From the NCBI GenBank assembly GCA_947396885.1, contig OX377204.1, positions 44,131,139-44,195,138 on the forward strand: a DNA stretch of 64,000 nt. The letters are read 5' to 3'. Both the position numbers and the translations under genes were made by a program. Source of the stretch: Heligmosomoides polygyrus polygyrus. Lineage: Eukaryota; Nematoda; Chromadorea; Rhabditida; Heligmosomidae. Shown in pieces: positions 54,908 to 64,000 of this stretch; position 1 is the stretch's first letter; the number at the start of each line of letters is the position of its first letter. The notes below the pieces were generated by a model. It did not search any database. It was not told the DNA's origin and saw only the letters and a list, made by a program, of their open reading frames with translations.

Positions 54908-55523
54908 ATTCCATGGACGCTGCTTTATGCTGATGACGTGATGCTCGCTTGCGAAGAGAAAGACGATCTCGAGCGGCAGGTGCAAGCTTGGTGCGACCGT
55001 CTGGCGAGGTTCGGACTTAAATTGAACGTCAAGAAGACCGAGTACCTAACGACTGACGTGAACGAGTCCGGCTCCATTAAGATTAACGGTACTGAACTTG
55101 CACGCACTTCTGAGTGTTGGCCTGCGACCAAGGAAGTTGAAACGCGCCTCAGCGTCATGGAGACGAAGATGCTGCGCTGGACGGCTGGAGTCACGCGCAT
55201 CGACCGCATTTGAAATGATGCTATTCGGCAAAAGTTCGGTGTCGCGCCGATAGCCGACAAGATGCGCGAAGCTCGCTTGCGATGGTACGGCCACGTTCTG
55301 CGTGGGAAAGAAGACAACGTCCGCAAGATAGGCCTTGAGTTGGAAGTATCTGGAAAGCGGCCTAGAGGACGCCCGAAGCAACGTTGGTCCGACACGTTAC
55401 ACACGGACATGAAAGTAGCTGGTGTCCACCCTGATCAAGCGCAGGATCGGGAAAGGTGGCGTCGTAACACTAGAAGAGCGGACCCCGCGACGATGCGGGA
55501 CAGAAGCTGAAGAATAAGAAGAA
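54908..55523 (+). mobile_element. 5'-truncated RTE fragment nested in mariner, with long TSD
   Basis: Direct copies of gaagaaaaaagtgcaatcaa at 54888-54907 and 55524-55543 bracket the fragment, although the GAA part of the right copy overlaps the element's GAA-rich tail. The piece starts at the RT catalytic motif (LYADDVMLACEEKDDLERQ) and is closely related to the RTE at 19.1 kb. An internal deletion joins INGTELARTS to ECWPATKEVETRL. A TGA at 55211-55213 interrupts before NDAIRQKFGVAPIADKM. The C-terminus has RLRWYGHVLR and RPRGRPKQRW. It is inactive. The duplication shows that the RTE inserted after the mariner. Confidence 0.85.
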
Positions 55524-55599
55524 GAAGAAAAAAGTGCAATCAACAGAAGCTAACTGAAAGCTAATCGAAATATGCACCAATACAATTAATAAACTTTCC

Positions 55600-56071
55600 A
55601 AAGTGACAATTGCTTAGGCATTCCATCTTTACAAGAATCAGAACCACGAGAATTAATAAAACACAGGACGTCATTTTCGATATCATATTGGTTGCTGAAT
55701 TTTTTATGCTTCACATTACGATCTAATCTGAGAAAATGATAATCGGTATGGGACAGATCTGGTGAATATGGTGGATGTGGCAGGGCTTCCTATCTCAATT
55801 CTTCCAGTTTCTGGACATTAATTTTTGAAACGTGCGGACGCGCGTTGTCATGCAGGAGTGTTGGGCACCTTCGAGCGACCAAAGCCGGCCGTTTTTCAAT
55901 CAACTTCTGGTGCATCACCTCAATTTCAGCACAGTACTTCTCTGCTGTGTTATTCTTTCTAGTCTTCAAGAACTTGTAATGGACTATACCAGCCATTGTC
56001 CACCCTACGGTCACCATGGTCATCTTTGGATGGAGATTTGGTTTCGGCATCTCCTTGGGACTTGACACCAT
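55600..56071 (-). pseudogene. Mariner transposase, catalytic C-terminal half
   Basis: The minus-strand frame from 56071 reads PKPNLHPKMTMVTVGWTMAG, then IVHYKFLKTRKNNTAEKYC, and LLHDNARPHVSKINVQKLEE. HDNARPH carries the second catalytic Asp of the DD34D triad. A TAG at about 55787-55789 interrupts, but the same frame continues with LPHPPYSPDLSHTDYHFL, where the third Asp lies, and ends near 55600. Mariner transposases cut and paste the element at TA sites. The N-terminal DNA-binding region is not recognisable between 56072 and 56377. Confidence 0.75.
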
Positions 56072-56796
56072 AAAAATAGCCGTCTTCCTTTTCTTTAAAA
56101 CGAGCTTTAATCCGTTAGTTTTCCTTAAAAAGAATTTTATAAATCTTCAAGCAATGTGTTCACTTAGTGCGCAATGAATTAAACCTTCAAAGAAGGTGAT
56201 ACTAATATTTTCCTCGAGCAAAAAATATTCTATTCTCTTTGAAAAGTCTAGTTTAATGTGGAAGAGGCTTGTTTTGATTTGAATGATGTTCAGCTTCATT
56301 TCAAATGCGTTAGGCTTCTTTGGAAGAGAGTCAATTTGACGTGAAAACGGTATATTCATTTGTATTTTACAATTATCAGGTCGTTGCATATCAAGTGGTC
56401 GATTTTGACTGAAAACTTTAACAGATTATGATGTTCCTTCGAAGCAATTTTATTAATCGAAATAATCACTATTACAGTTAATACACTTTTCCCAACGCGA
56501 CAATAGCTTGGCCATCCATTTTGAGTGGTCATCGTTTTAGTGAATAAAACTTTTCAACAACGCAAGGAAAAAACTATTCGTAGCGAAATGATCGCTAGGA
56601 AACAAGCTTTCAAACAGTATACAATAATTCAGCGGCTTTAGCAATGAATTCCAGAAAAAAACAGAAATGTTGCAAAATTTACGACTCAACCTAATACTAA
56701 ATAATACTATTTGTTGCGCTATGCGTTTTCATTCAGCAAAGTAGCAGAGGTTTTAAAAAATGTGGACAAAACGATTACGAGGGAAAATGCCCGAAC

Positions 56797-56960
56797 CGCG
56801 CAGCGTCTGTTTCGGTGCGAGAAAATGCCCGCGACCAGGGGAGAAAATGCCAGCGACCAAGGGAGAAAATGCCCGTCACCAGGGGAGAAAATGCCCGCGA
56901 CCAAGAGAGAAAATGCCCGTAGCCAGGATGAAAAATGTCCACAGCCAGGGACACAATATC
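56797..56960. repeat. 22-bp tandem repeat, about 7 units
   Basis: The unit gagaaaatgcccgcgaccag(g/a)g recurs with starts of gaaaatg at 56821, 56843, 56865, 56887 and 56909, each 22 bp apart, and a diverged unit at 56930. An earlier related unit (gggaaaatgcccgaacc) lies near 56780. Because 22 is not a multiple of three, all three frames encode repeated motifs (for example MPATRGENA). It is a minisatellite. Confidence 0.85.
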
Positions 56961-57708
56961 TGTGGCCACTGAACGGTTTTCGATAGGGTCCACTACAACA
57001 ACCACTACAACAAAACACATGGTAATCACGTGGACAGGGAGGGATACGGTATTTTTCTCATGCCGTCGAGTAAAGGGCATGAGAAATTCTCGTTACACAG
57101 TTAACAGGCAAACGGTAAAATGCTCAACGGTAAAATTAGTACCAACGGTGTTTTATGTGAAAAGAACACTTGAAAACACTGAAAGGAGCGAAAAAAGCGC
57201 TTTTGCCCGGATCTCAATTTCTAGCATGTAAAACTAGAAAGCGAGCACATCAACGGAACCTGGTAACTTAGCATTACAATACCGCTTCTAATTCGTGAAC
57301 AATCGACGCTTTGCGACAGATTTTTCAGTCGCAAACCGTCCCATCTCCATAACGTCCTTCATATTTGCTATAACGAAACCTAATTTACAGCAAAACATTT
57401 CCTTCTCAATGACGAATCTGCCGATTTCCTTTAAACTAAGCGTTTTTAAAAACTGACTTAACTACAGAGCATTTTCCTTTGGTAGGCCGCTAATTGGTCA
57501 TATTTCGATCTCGAACGACCGCGTGCGGCTGTGTTTGCCTAGCTCTGAGTATTCGTACTCATTTCGCCATACCGTTCGCTTCTCTACTACTCTGCGGCAA
57601 ACTCCTGCTTCCATCGTCGCCTCGAGTGGCAAGGGGGCAAATAATTTCGTGCAGAACTTGCCACATCGAAAGGTATTTTCTGTTGAGTTGGCGCGGTTGC
57701 ACATAGCT

Positions 57709-58464
57709 ATGGCTACAAACGTAGCTGATCGATCGACGACCTCTGTGGCCCGTGGTCGTTCTGTTGCAGTGTCACCGAGATCATCATCCACGACGGTCGA
57801 TACTTCGGACCACATCAGCCTGCTCCAGTCGTTGATGAGCAAAGGGAAGATTCCGGCCTACGTCAAGCAGGTCGTTGAGTTGATGATAGAGACGAGGATG
57901 GAAATGAAGTCGCTGAGCAAAAGGAATGAGGAGCTGTTGGAGGAACTCCGATTGCTCAGGGGGGAGAACACTTCCTTGAAAGAACGGTTAGCCAGCTTTG
58001 AGAATTCTAGAGCTGATGCACCTAGGTCTGAAATAAGGTCCCACGCTGCTCCTGCAAAGGAGGACCTAGATATTGAAAGATCGATAGTACTTTCACAGCC
58101 TTCTGACCGAGTAAGCCATGATTATACGTATGTTGCTGAGCTTCTTGATTACCTAAATGTGGAATGTAACCCTGTGTCGGTTTACCGTATGGGAAGTTGA
58201 ATCAGAGTAGACCTCGGTTGATAAAAGTCGTGCTTCCCAGCAGCAGGTTCCAGCGGCAGGCGATAAAGCGCGCTCCGCGTCTGCGCTTCTCTTCTGGCCA
58301 TAAAGGGTGTACCTGCGCCCTTCGTTAACGTTGGAGGAGAGAATGCGCAGGAGGGAGCAGCGCAAATCTAGCGGTGGAGTGGGAGACGAAAGCACCATGC
58401 GAATAACTCAGGTTCGCAATGGGTCTCAGTCTTCAACCTCTGTTGTGAATACACAACCTACATG
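57709..58464 (+). pseudogene. LINE ORF1 (coiled-coil, RNA-binding-like), frameshifted
   Basis: From MATNVADRSTTSVARGRSVA the frame has a Ser/Thr-rich N-terminus. A helical stretch with SLMSKGKIPAYVKQVVELMI follows, and a heptad-rich coiled coil (LSKRNEELLEELRLLRGENT) by residues 70-105. Next comes the RRM-like core start (DIERSIVLSQPS, YVAELLDYLNVE, CNPVSVYRMG). A stop at 58198-58200 is caused by a frameshift. The next frame continues RPRLIKVVLPSSRF and a third frame carries PSLTLEERMRRREQRKSSGG to a TGA at 58464. ORF1 proteins of this class bind element RNA. I prefer the ATG at 57709 over the upstream in-frame ATG at 57523. Confidence 0.7.
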
Positions 58465-58899
58465 AGAATGTATAAACGTAATGCCATGTAGGGCAACATA
58501 AATTTGAATAACAAATGTTTAGACATTTAGACTAGCACCACAAGATAAGTACCTTGAACAACTCCACAGGCATGACCTAGCGGTACCGTAAGCAAGCAAT
58601 CGAGGTTGCGCATACACTCTAGACGCGGTATATCCTTTTAAGATCTGTGGTATATCCTTTTAACTTCTCACCCATTGGCAAATATGTTCCTGTTTATAGG
58701 CTCCGCCCAAGTAATTTCTGCATATATACCGCCACGTTCTGTAATATTTGTCGTGCTCTTAACGTGATATAGTAATAAATCAATTATTACAAGTCGCAAT
58801 AGACACAGCCGTGGTGAACCAACAAATTGGTGCATCAGCCGTGGATTCAAACCCACGCAAAAGTTTCTGCGCTAGCTCTCCCCAGTGAGAGACAGAAAC

Positions 58900-59265
58900 T
58901 AAAGTTACTCCAGTAAGCGTTCCTCGGGGAACCAGGAGAACTTTAAGAAAGCCTTCCTACCGTGTTCTCTCAGGAGAGCCCTGGAAGCATCGAAACTTCT
59001 TTCCACCGCTAGGGAAAGAAGCTTTCAAAAGTTTTTCATTACGCGTTCCTCAGGGGACCAGGAAAACTTTAAAGACTTCCCCGTGTTCTCTCAGGAGAGC
59101 CTTGGAAGCAACTGAAACTTCTTTCCATCGCTAGGGAAAGAAGATTTCAAAAAAGCACTCTATTAAGTGTTCCTCGGGGAACCAGGAGTTCTTTCAAAGC
59201 CTTCCTTTACCAGGAAGCAAAAAGTTTCTTTCCAACTCATTGGAAAGAGATTAAATCAGCAGTTC
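58900..59265. repeat. About 125-bp direct repeat, three units, between LINE ORFs
   Basis: gttcctcggggaaccaggag-type starts occur at 58919, 59045 and 59169. Each is followed by cgtgttctctcaggagagcc and gaaacttctttcca(c/t)cgctagggaaagaag. Each unit contains the short inverted motifs ggttccccgagg/ctctcaggagag. The block separates the ORF1 remains from ORF2. I do not know whether it belongs to the element (subterminal array) or is an insertion. Just upstream, ccgtggattcaaacccacgc (58840-58859) resembles a tRNA T-arm. Confidence 0.7.
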
Positions 59266-59465
59266 TTTCTGGTTACACCTCAACAGAGGGGCCAAAAGAA
59301 ATTGCTGGAAAAGCTCGCTCATTGTGCGAATTCTCATCTGAGAGAGCCGGGAGAGCAAGTAAAAGACCGTGGCAGGAAAAGAGTTCTTATTCGAACCAAT
59401 ACCGCTAATATAGTCGCCCGCCGCACAACTCCATCACCGTGCAATAGTAATCCTACGGGAAACTA

Positions 59466-62065
59466 TTGAACGGTCACCGGTTTTGTAGAAGTTTAGCAAC
59501 TAATATCAGATCCATTGTGAGAAATGCTAATAGCCTCGTTATGAACTTGGCTATTCATACTTGTGACCTTGTCGTACTCACGGAAACGTGGTTGAATAGT
59601 CAGAATGAGACAAAGCCTCTTCTCGGAAATCTCTCAGACCAATATGTGGGAGTTAGGTGTGATAGACAATCCAAAAAAAGGTGGTGGTTTGCTCCTTCTA
59701 ATGAAAGTCTTTTCTCCCGGATCAAATGTCCAACTGTCGCACCAGCGTGTCTAAGAGCTTTTGGGAGGTTTTTGAGACGCACTGTTTACAACAACTGGTG
59801 TTAGCGCCAACCAGACAAAGTTCTGTGCTGGACCTACTTTTATGTAACAGAACAGGATTCGTAAGTAAAGTGCAGATAGGACCTCCCATTGGAACTAGAG
59901 ATCAGGCTACAGTGACATTTTCAATGGACTTAATACTTAAAAAGGAGGAAACGAGGTGGTTTCGAAACTTCAAGGGTGCTGATTACTGCCTAATCGGGAC
60001 CTACCTGGCTGGCATTGACTGGATTGGCATAGTTAACTCTGGTACCACAGTCGATCAGATATATGAAACGCTCATTGCGATTCTTTACCACACAATCGAA
60101 TTGCATGTCCCTTTGAAGCAACAGAGACATAGTGAACTGGGTTATCATGCTCATCTCAGAAGACTAAGTTGTCGTCGCTTCCATTGTTGGAAAAAAAAAT
60201 GTGTTCCACTGGTGCAAGCGATGATAGGGCTCCCTTCGAGCTTGTGTCCAAAAAACTTGACAAAGCCCTTTACCGGTACAATAATTATGTAGAAAGGGAA
60301 GTAGCTAAATCCAAGGATAAATCAGCATTTTACAAGCTCATCAACCTGCGAACTGGTAGAGAAAACGAAATCCCCGGACTGTTAAATGATAATGGGGAAC
60401 TGATCTTTACCCCTAACGGTAAAGCTGATCTATAAGGTCTTCAGAAGACGTATACTAAGGCGGAGATTGGTGAGGAAAGACTGATAATTGACAATGGAGA
60501 GGATTTACCGCGTTTCCCCCAAATGAATTCCTCTCTCTGGTCCCATATAGAAGAGGCTATTGAGGTTTTGTCTAAATGGCCGAAATCTTCATCGGTATCG
60601 CCAGACTTTATTCCCCTTAGTTTTATAAAGAACATCGTTCACTATATAGCTTATCCTTTAGAACAAATATTTAATATGAGCTATATCAGAGGGGAAATAC
60701 CTGCCAGGTGGAAACATGCGTTTGTTACACCAATTTCCAAAAAAGCTCCCCGCAACGATCCAAGGAACTATCGGCCGATTAGCATTACCTCAATTTTTGC
60801 AAGAACCTTTGAGAAGATCTTCAAGAAACATATCTTATCTCATCTTGAATGTAATGATATAATCTCAGAAAATCAGTTCGGCTTCCTTAAGTGAAGATCT
60901 GTCGAAACTGCAATCCTAACTTCTCTAAATGACTGGTCGAAGGCTTTTGAGGACAAAAGCTGCACGGATATAGTGTATTTCGATTTTTCAAAAGCATTTG
61001 ACAAGGTCCCTATAGAGAAGTTGGTATTCAAGATGGAGGTACTAGGAATACATCCTATGATTATAAGATGGATTCGGCAATTTCTTCTAGTAGAACATAT
61101 CAGGTTGCCATTAAGGGCGAATACTCCAAAGTTTTCCCCGTAACAAGCAGTGTTCCTCAAGGCGGAGTGTTATCGCCAATTTTATTCCTGCTTTATACCT
61201 ACGAACTTCCAGACTGTATCCCCAGCTTGAGCGTCTCGTGTAAAGCTTACGCTGATGATGTAAAGATCTATAAAAGAATCGATGATATACAAGATTCAGT
61301 TGCTCTCCAGTCAGCTATTGGTTTCATTACTTCCTGGGCAGAAAAATGGGAACTACCCTTAGCAGTGAACAAAACACACTATCTGATGGTTGGACCTAGA
61401 TATAGTGCTCGAACACAAGAATACAGAATCAGTGGTCAAAGGCTAAATAAGGTTGATGAGGTTAGAGATTTAGGTTTTATTATATCCAGCAACTTGTGCT
61501 TTTCTAAGCACTGCAGATTTTTGGCAAAAAAAAAGCCAACTATCGCATCTACAATCTCTTCAGGGCGTTAAAGTCTAACATCCCTGATGTCTACGTACGC
61601 GCGTACAAGACTTATGTACGACCTATTGTGGAAGCGGGGACATCGGTGTTTAATCCAACAATGAAAAAGGACATAGACCTTCTGGAAAGCATTCAAAATA
61701 GCTTCACTAGGAAGCTCATGATGAGATGTTTTTCCATGGATTACAATAATATTCCAAGAGGTCCGCAGCGAGCAGAGCTATTTCGGCTCCCTTCGCTGAA
61801 GAACAGGAGAAACATTGTTGATATTATAATGATGTACAAGATCCTCGCCGGAAAGCTGTCTATAAATCCAACGGATTTCTTCGATGGGATATTGACAAGC
61901 TCTGTAAGAGGAAAGCTGAAGCTAAGGGTATCGGTTGCCAAATCACGTGTCAGGTCCGACTTTCTAACCTATAGAGCACTCAAGGAATTCAACCTCTTGC
62001 TTGGTAAGCACGATGACCTGAGGGAACTCTCTGTTCAAACCTGCAGAAGGTTTTTCTCAAGGTGA
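59466..62065 (+). pseudogene. LINE ORF2: endonuclease and reverse transcriptase
   Basis: The start region has NIRSIVRNANSLVMN and LVVLTETWLNSQ, the N and E motifs of an EEP endonuclease. It runs to VGVRCDRQSKKRWWF and then jumps to SFWEVFETHCLQQLVLAPTR, so the middle of the endonuclease (including GDFN) is deleted. SSVLDLLLCN and TRDQATVTFSM are the domain's end. RT motifs, in shifting frames, are RNYRPISITSIFARTFEKI, ENQFGFLK with a TGA after it (60892-60894), VYFDFSKAFDKVP (motif A), VPQGGVLSPILFLLY (motif B) and AYADDVKIYK (motif C). The C-terminal region reaches LLGKHDDLRELSVQTCRRFF before the stop. It is inactive. Confidence 0.8.
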
Positions 62066-62227
62066 AAATTGTGGGGTGCCCAATATGACATACGCCGTGT
62101 TGATGATGATGTCCTGTTTTATTCGGCTGATGCTTTGTGTTATGTATGTTATTGTAATTCTAGTGATTGTGTTGTTGTATTGTTTTGTTTCTTAACTTGC
62201 TTACGCTAGACCCTGGTCTATGCCTTG

Positions 62228-62229
62228 AA

Positions 62230-62260
<31 letters not shown>

Positions 62261-62262
62261 AA
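62228..62262 (+). repeat. (AATA)n LINE tail
   Basis: A run of about nine aaat/aata units follows the LINE 3' UTR directly and marks the 3' end of the element. Simple A-rich tails arise during target-primed reverse transcription. Confidence 0.85.
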
Positions 62263-64000
62263 TTGGTTTACGACCCTTCCAAAACTGCCCATGGCGTCTC
62301 TAGCGCGCACTTCACTAGCGACGTTCAAAAAACTTTGGAATTTTCGTTTTTGCTTAGCACAGTTGGTTGCAGCACATTACTGCGATCACGCTGACAGTAA
62401 GCAGATCTAAATTTAGTCAGCTGGTTGCATCCTGCGGTTTGTTCGAAAACACGATTTAGTCGAAGTTGACGGTTCACCTTCTGCTATGCAACTTCTGCTT
62501 CTGAATCCAAAACTAATAAATCGTATAAAGCAGAAGATAGTCTTTTAAATAATGTAAAAACAATTCTTGCAACCCAACCAAATGCCCAGAATCTTCAGCC
62601 TTCAGCCGCAAACCGCCTCATGCACGAAATGAGTTTGCTGCAGTGCCATTTTTTCTGTAGCTGATAGTCGTGTAAGTCTATAATAAGAGCAGTTAAAGAG
62701 ACAGAATTGTTTTCGTACATTGTACGCTTATCTGACTTTGACATAACATTAGAAGGATCAAGCAGTTCTTTCCAGAACACTTTTATGAGCTGTTAACTTT
62801 CAATGGAAACTTGCCATTGTAAAGGTTTTCTATCGTTTCTGCGGTTGTTTTCGCTCAAATTGAAAAATGACTTAGACAGCATTTCTAAGCTCGTTGAGAG
62901 CTTTCCAGGGGTATAAAATTGTCCAGATCCAGATAAGTCGATATCTTTGACATTTCTGAGCAGAGCACTCAACAACCTCTGCTGACCCATGTCCAACTGC
63001 CGTCGCTCGGTTCGCCTACACGGCCGCCTCGCACTTGGGTGTGACGCCCAGTGGTGCTGGAGCGTTTATGCAGCGCAGCAAGTCGGCTCTAAATTGCCTC
63101 CTTCTTGCAAGACCTCGTAGTCTCTGGTACCTCCCTAACAGAAGTATGTAATTTAACTGTCTTTTACTTATTTAAGGTCTCATGTGGACCCTTGAGCACG
63201 GGATATCACCCTGCGTTACAACCAACTGAATTTTCGGGTGTTCTGATTTTTTAATGGAGAGTTTCACTTGCAAACTAAAAAAGGTTTATATGGATTGGTA
63301 TCATATATATCGTATGTGAGCATGCTACATACTTTGCCTTGCGTCCTTTGAAGTAAAGTATTACAGAACGTCCTTTGAGAGAACGCGAATTTTTTTAAAG
63401 ATCCGATTCATCCATACTCGAAGAATTTTCGGCGGCACGCTGTGAGTTATGACGCTAACAACAACTTTCTCTGAATTTCAGCATTATGCCGAAGGAGAAA
63501 ATGTGTTGCTTAGTATATGTATTTCAATAAACTACTTGTAATACAATCTCCTTCTTTCCGAATTCAAGTTGTTAGAGTTCATAGACTATCGTATGCATTA
63601 CACATGTAATACTTTAAAGCAAGATTTTCCATCTATGAACTTGTATAACCCGAAATGAAGAACATCAGCGACTTAATAATGTTGGGTACGTTCAAGGTCA
63701 AATTGGACTCTCCTCTAAATAAACTTCATACTTCCGAAATCAAAGTGAGCGTCTTCCAAATCGCAGCGAGCCTCCTACAGGTTAACATGCAAGCTTTCCA
63801 AGATGGCTAGAATAGTCTATTACTCAAGGAAAAGCTGCAATAACTCTCTTCGAAATTTTTAAATTCTGCTGCCGTAAGGAGTGCAATAATTTTAAAAATA
63901 TTTTTGGGAAGAAATAATAAATTAAAATTTGTTTAAAGCGCAGCAAGGCAATCATCATTTAAACCATTAATATAAGAGGTCGCGAGATGCACTCTACCAA
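62263..64000. other. No gene recognised
   Basis: Two consecutive minus-strand frames, 62793-62996 (MDMGQQRLLSALLRNVKDID) and 62595-62780, are separated by 12 bp and one stop. They could be parts of one decayed protein of unknown type. A short GC-rich patch at 63000-63130 is followed by AT-rich DNA. I see no splice pattern, tRNA or recognisable repeat. Confidence 0.3.

Larger units (their letters stand above)
54760..56700 (-). mobile_element. Mariner (Bandit-like) remains with nested RTE insertion
   Basis: The left end aggtcgttgcatacgagatg at 54761 resembles terminal repeats of hookworm Bandit mariners. A second, similar end (caggtcgttgcatatcaagt) lies at 56377 in the same orientation, so a second mariner piece was inserted or the end duplicated. 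The transposase is read on the minus strand from about 56071 to 55600. A terminal-repeat-like sequence in the other orientation (acgactcaacctaatac) is near 56681-56697. The RTE fragment at 54908-55523 is inserted in the 3' part. The element is broken by stops and rearrangements. Confidence 0.6.
57480..62262 (+). mobile_element. CR1/Jockey-type LINE, nearly full length but degenerate
   Basis: ORF1 (57709-58464) is followed by a 1-kb spacer with 125-bp repeats, ORF2 (59466-62065) with endonuclease and reverse transcriptase, a 3' UTR, and a tail of about nine aaat units (62228-62261). The 5' boundary is uncertain. Coding is broken by frameshifts, stops, and an internal endonuclease deletion. A second, older copy of the same kind lies at 1-1130 on the minus strand. 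No target duplication was identified. Confidence 0.8.

Noticed and set aside
56797..56960. Repetitive structural protein coded by the 22-bp repeat
   Set aside because: The unit length is not a multiple of three, and all frames are equally open, so coding is not supported.

Overview
The window is eukaryotic nuclear DNA, most likely from a parasitic clade V (strongylid, hookworm-like) nematode. The genes have short introns with GTAAGT-type donors and TTTCAG-type acceptors. The repeats are types known from nematodes: RTE and CR1/Jockey-like LINEs, a Ty3/Gypsy element, Penelope-like elements, mariners with Bandit-like ends, and Helitron-like elements. There is no operon, ribosome-binding-site or prokaryotic signal. 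The species assignment is an inference.

Host genes are few. The main one is an SLC37-type sugar-phosphate transporter (closest in my judgement to SLC37A3) on the + strand. At least eleven exons can be read between about 17.0 and 38.5 kb, split 17.0-18.36 kb and 35.59-38.46 kb by one intron of about 17.2 kb. That intron holds an RTE with a 16-bp target duplication, a complete LTR/Gypsy element with matching 5-bp duplications, and a mariner relic interrupted by a long inverted-repeat element. A second mariner sits in a later intron. At 3.29-3.61 kb are two exons that look like the C-terminal end of a MYST histone acetyltransferase. Two weaker minus-strand exon candidates lie at 12.8-13.28 kb and 43.24-43.44 kb.

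Layout: 0-1.1 kb CR1-like LINE relic (-); 3.3-3.6 kb MYST exons; 4.5 kb tRNA-like sequence; 5.6-5.9 kb Penelope tail; 8.1-8.6 kb RTE 3' fragment; 8.87-10.8 kb Helitron-like A with higher-order tandem repeats; 11.09-11.29 kb MITE; 11.6-12.8 kb inverted-repeat element with tRNA-like arms; 13.5-15.9 kb head-to-head Penelope copies with hammerhead-like motifs; 17.0-38.5 kb transporter gene and its intronic transposons; 38.7-41.4 kb two nested or tandem Helitron-like elements (-); 41.97-42.59 kb hAT-like element; 46.28-47.33 kb near-palindromic mariner-end element; 47.73-52.73 kb Helitron-like C; 54.56-56.7 kb MITE and mariner carrying an inserted RTE piece; 57.5-62.26 kb CR1-like LINE with an (AATA)n tail; 62.26-64 kb unassigned.

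Most coding sequence is transposon-derived and broken by stops and frameshifts. The best lead for something undescribed is a set of four Helitron-like elements (A, B1, B2, C). They share a TC-n-ACTATATA start and a two-hairpin 3' terminus whose stems differ in sequence but keep base pairing. Next are two unrelated inverted-repeat elements whose arms each carry a tRNA-like module, and hammerhead-like motifs with compensatory changes in three Penelope tails. All family assignments come from reading the sequence; no database search was run.
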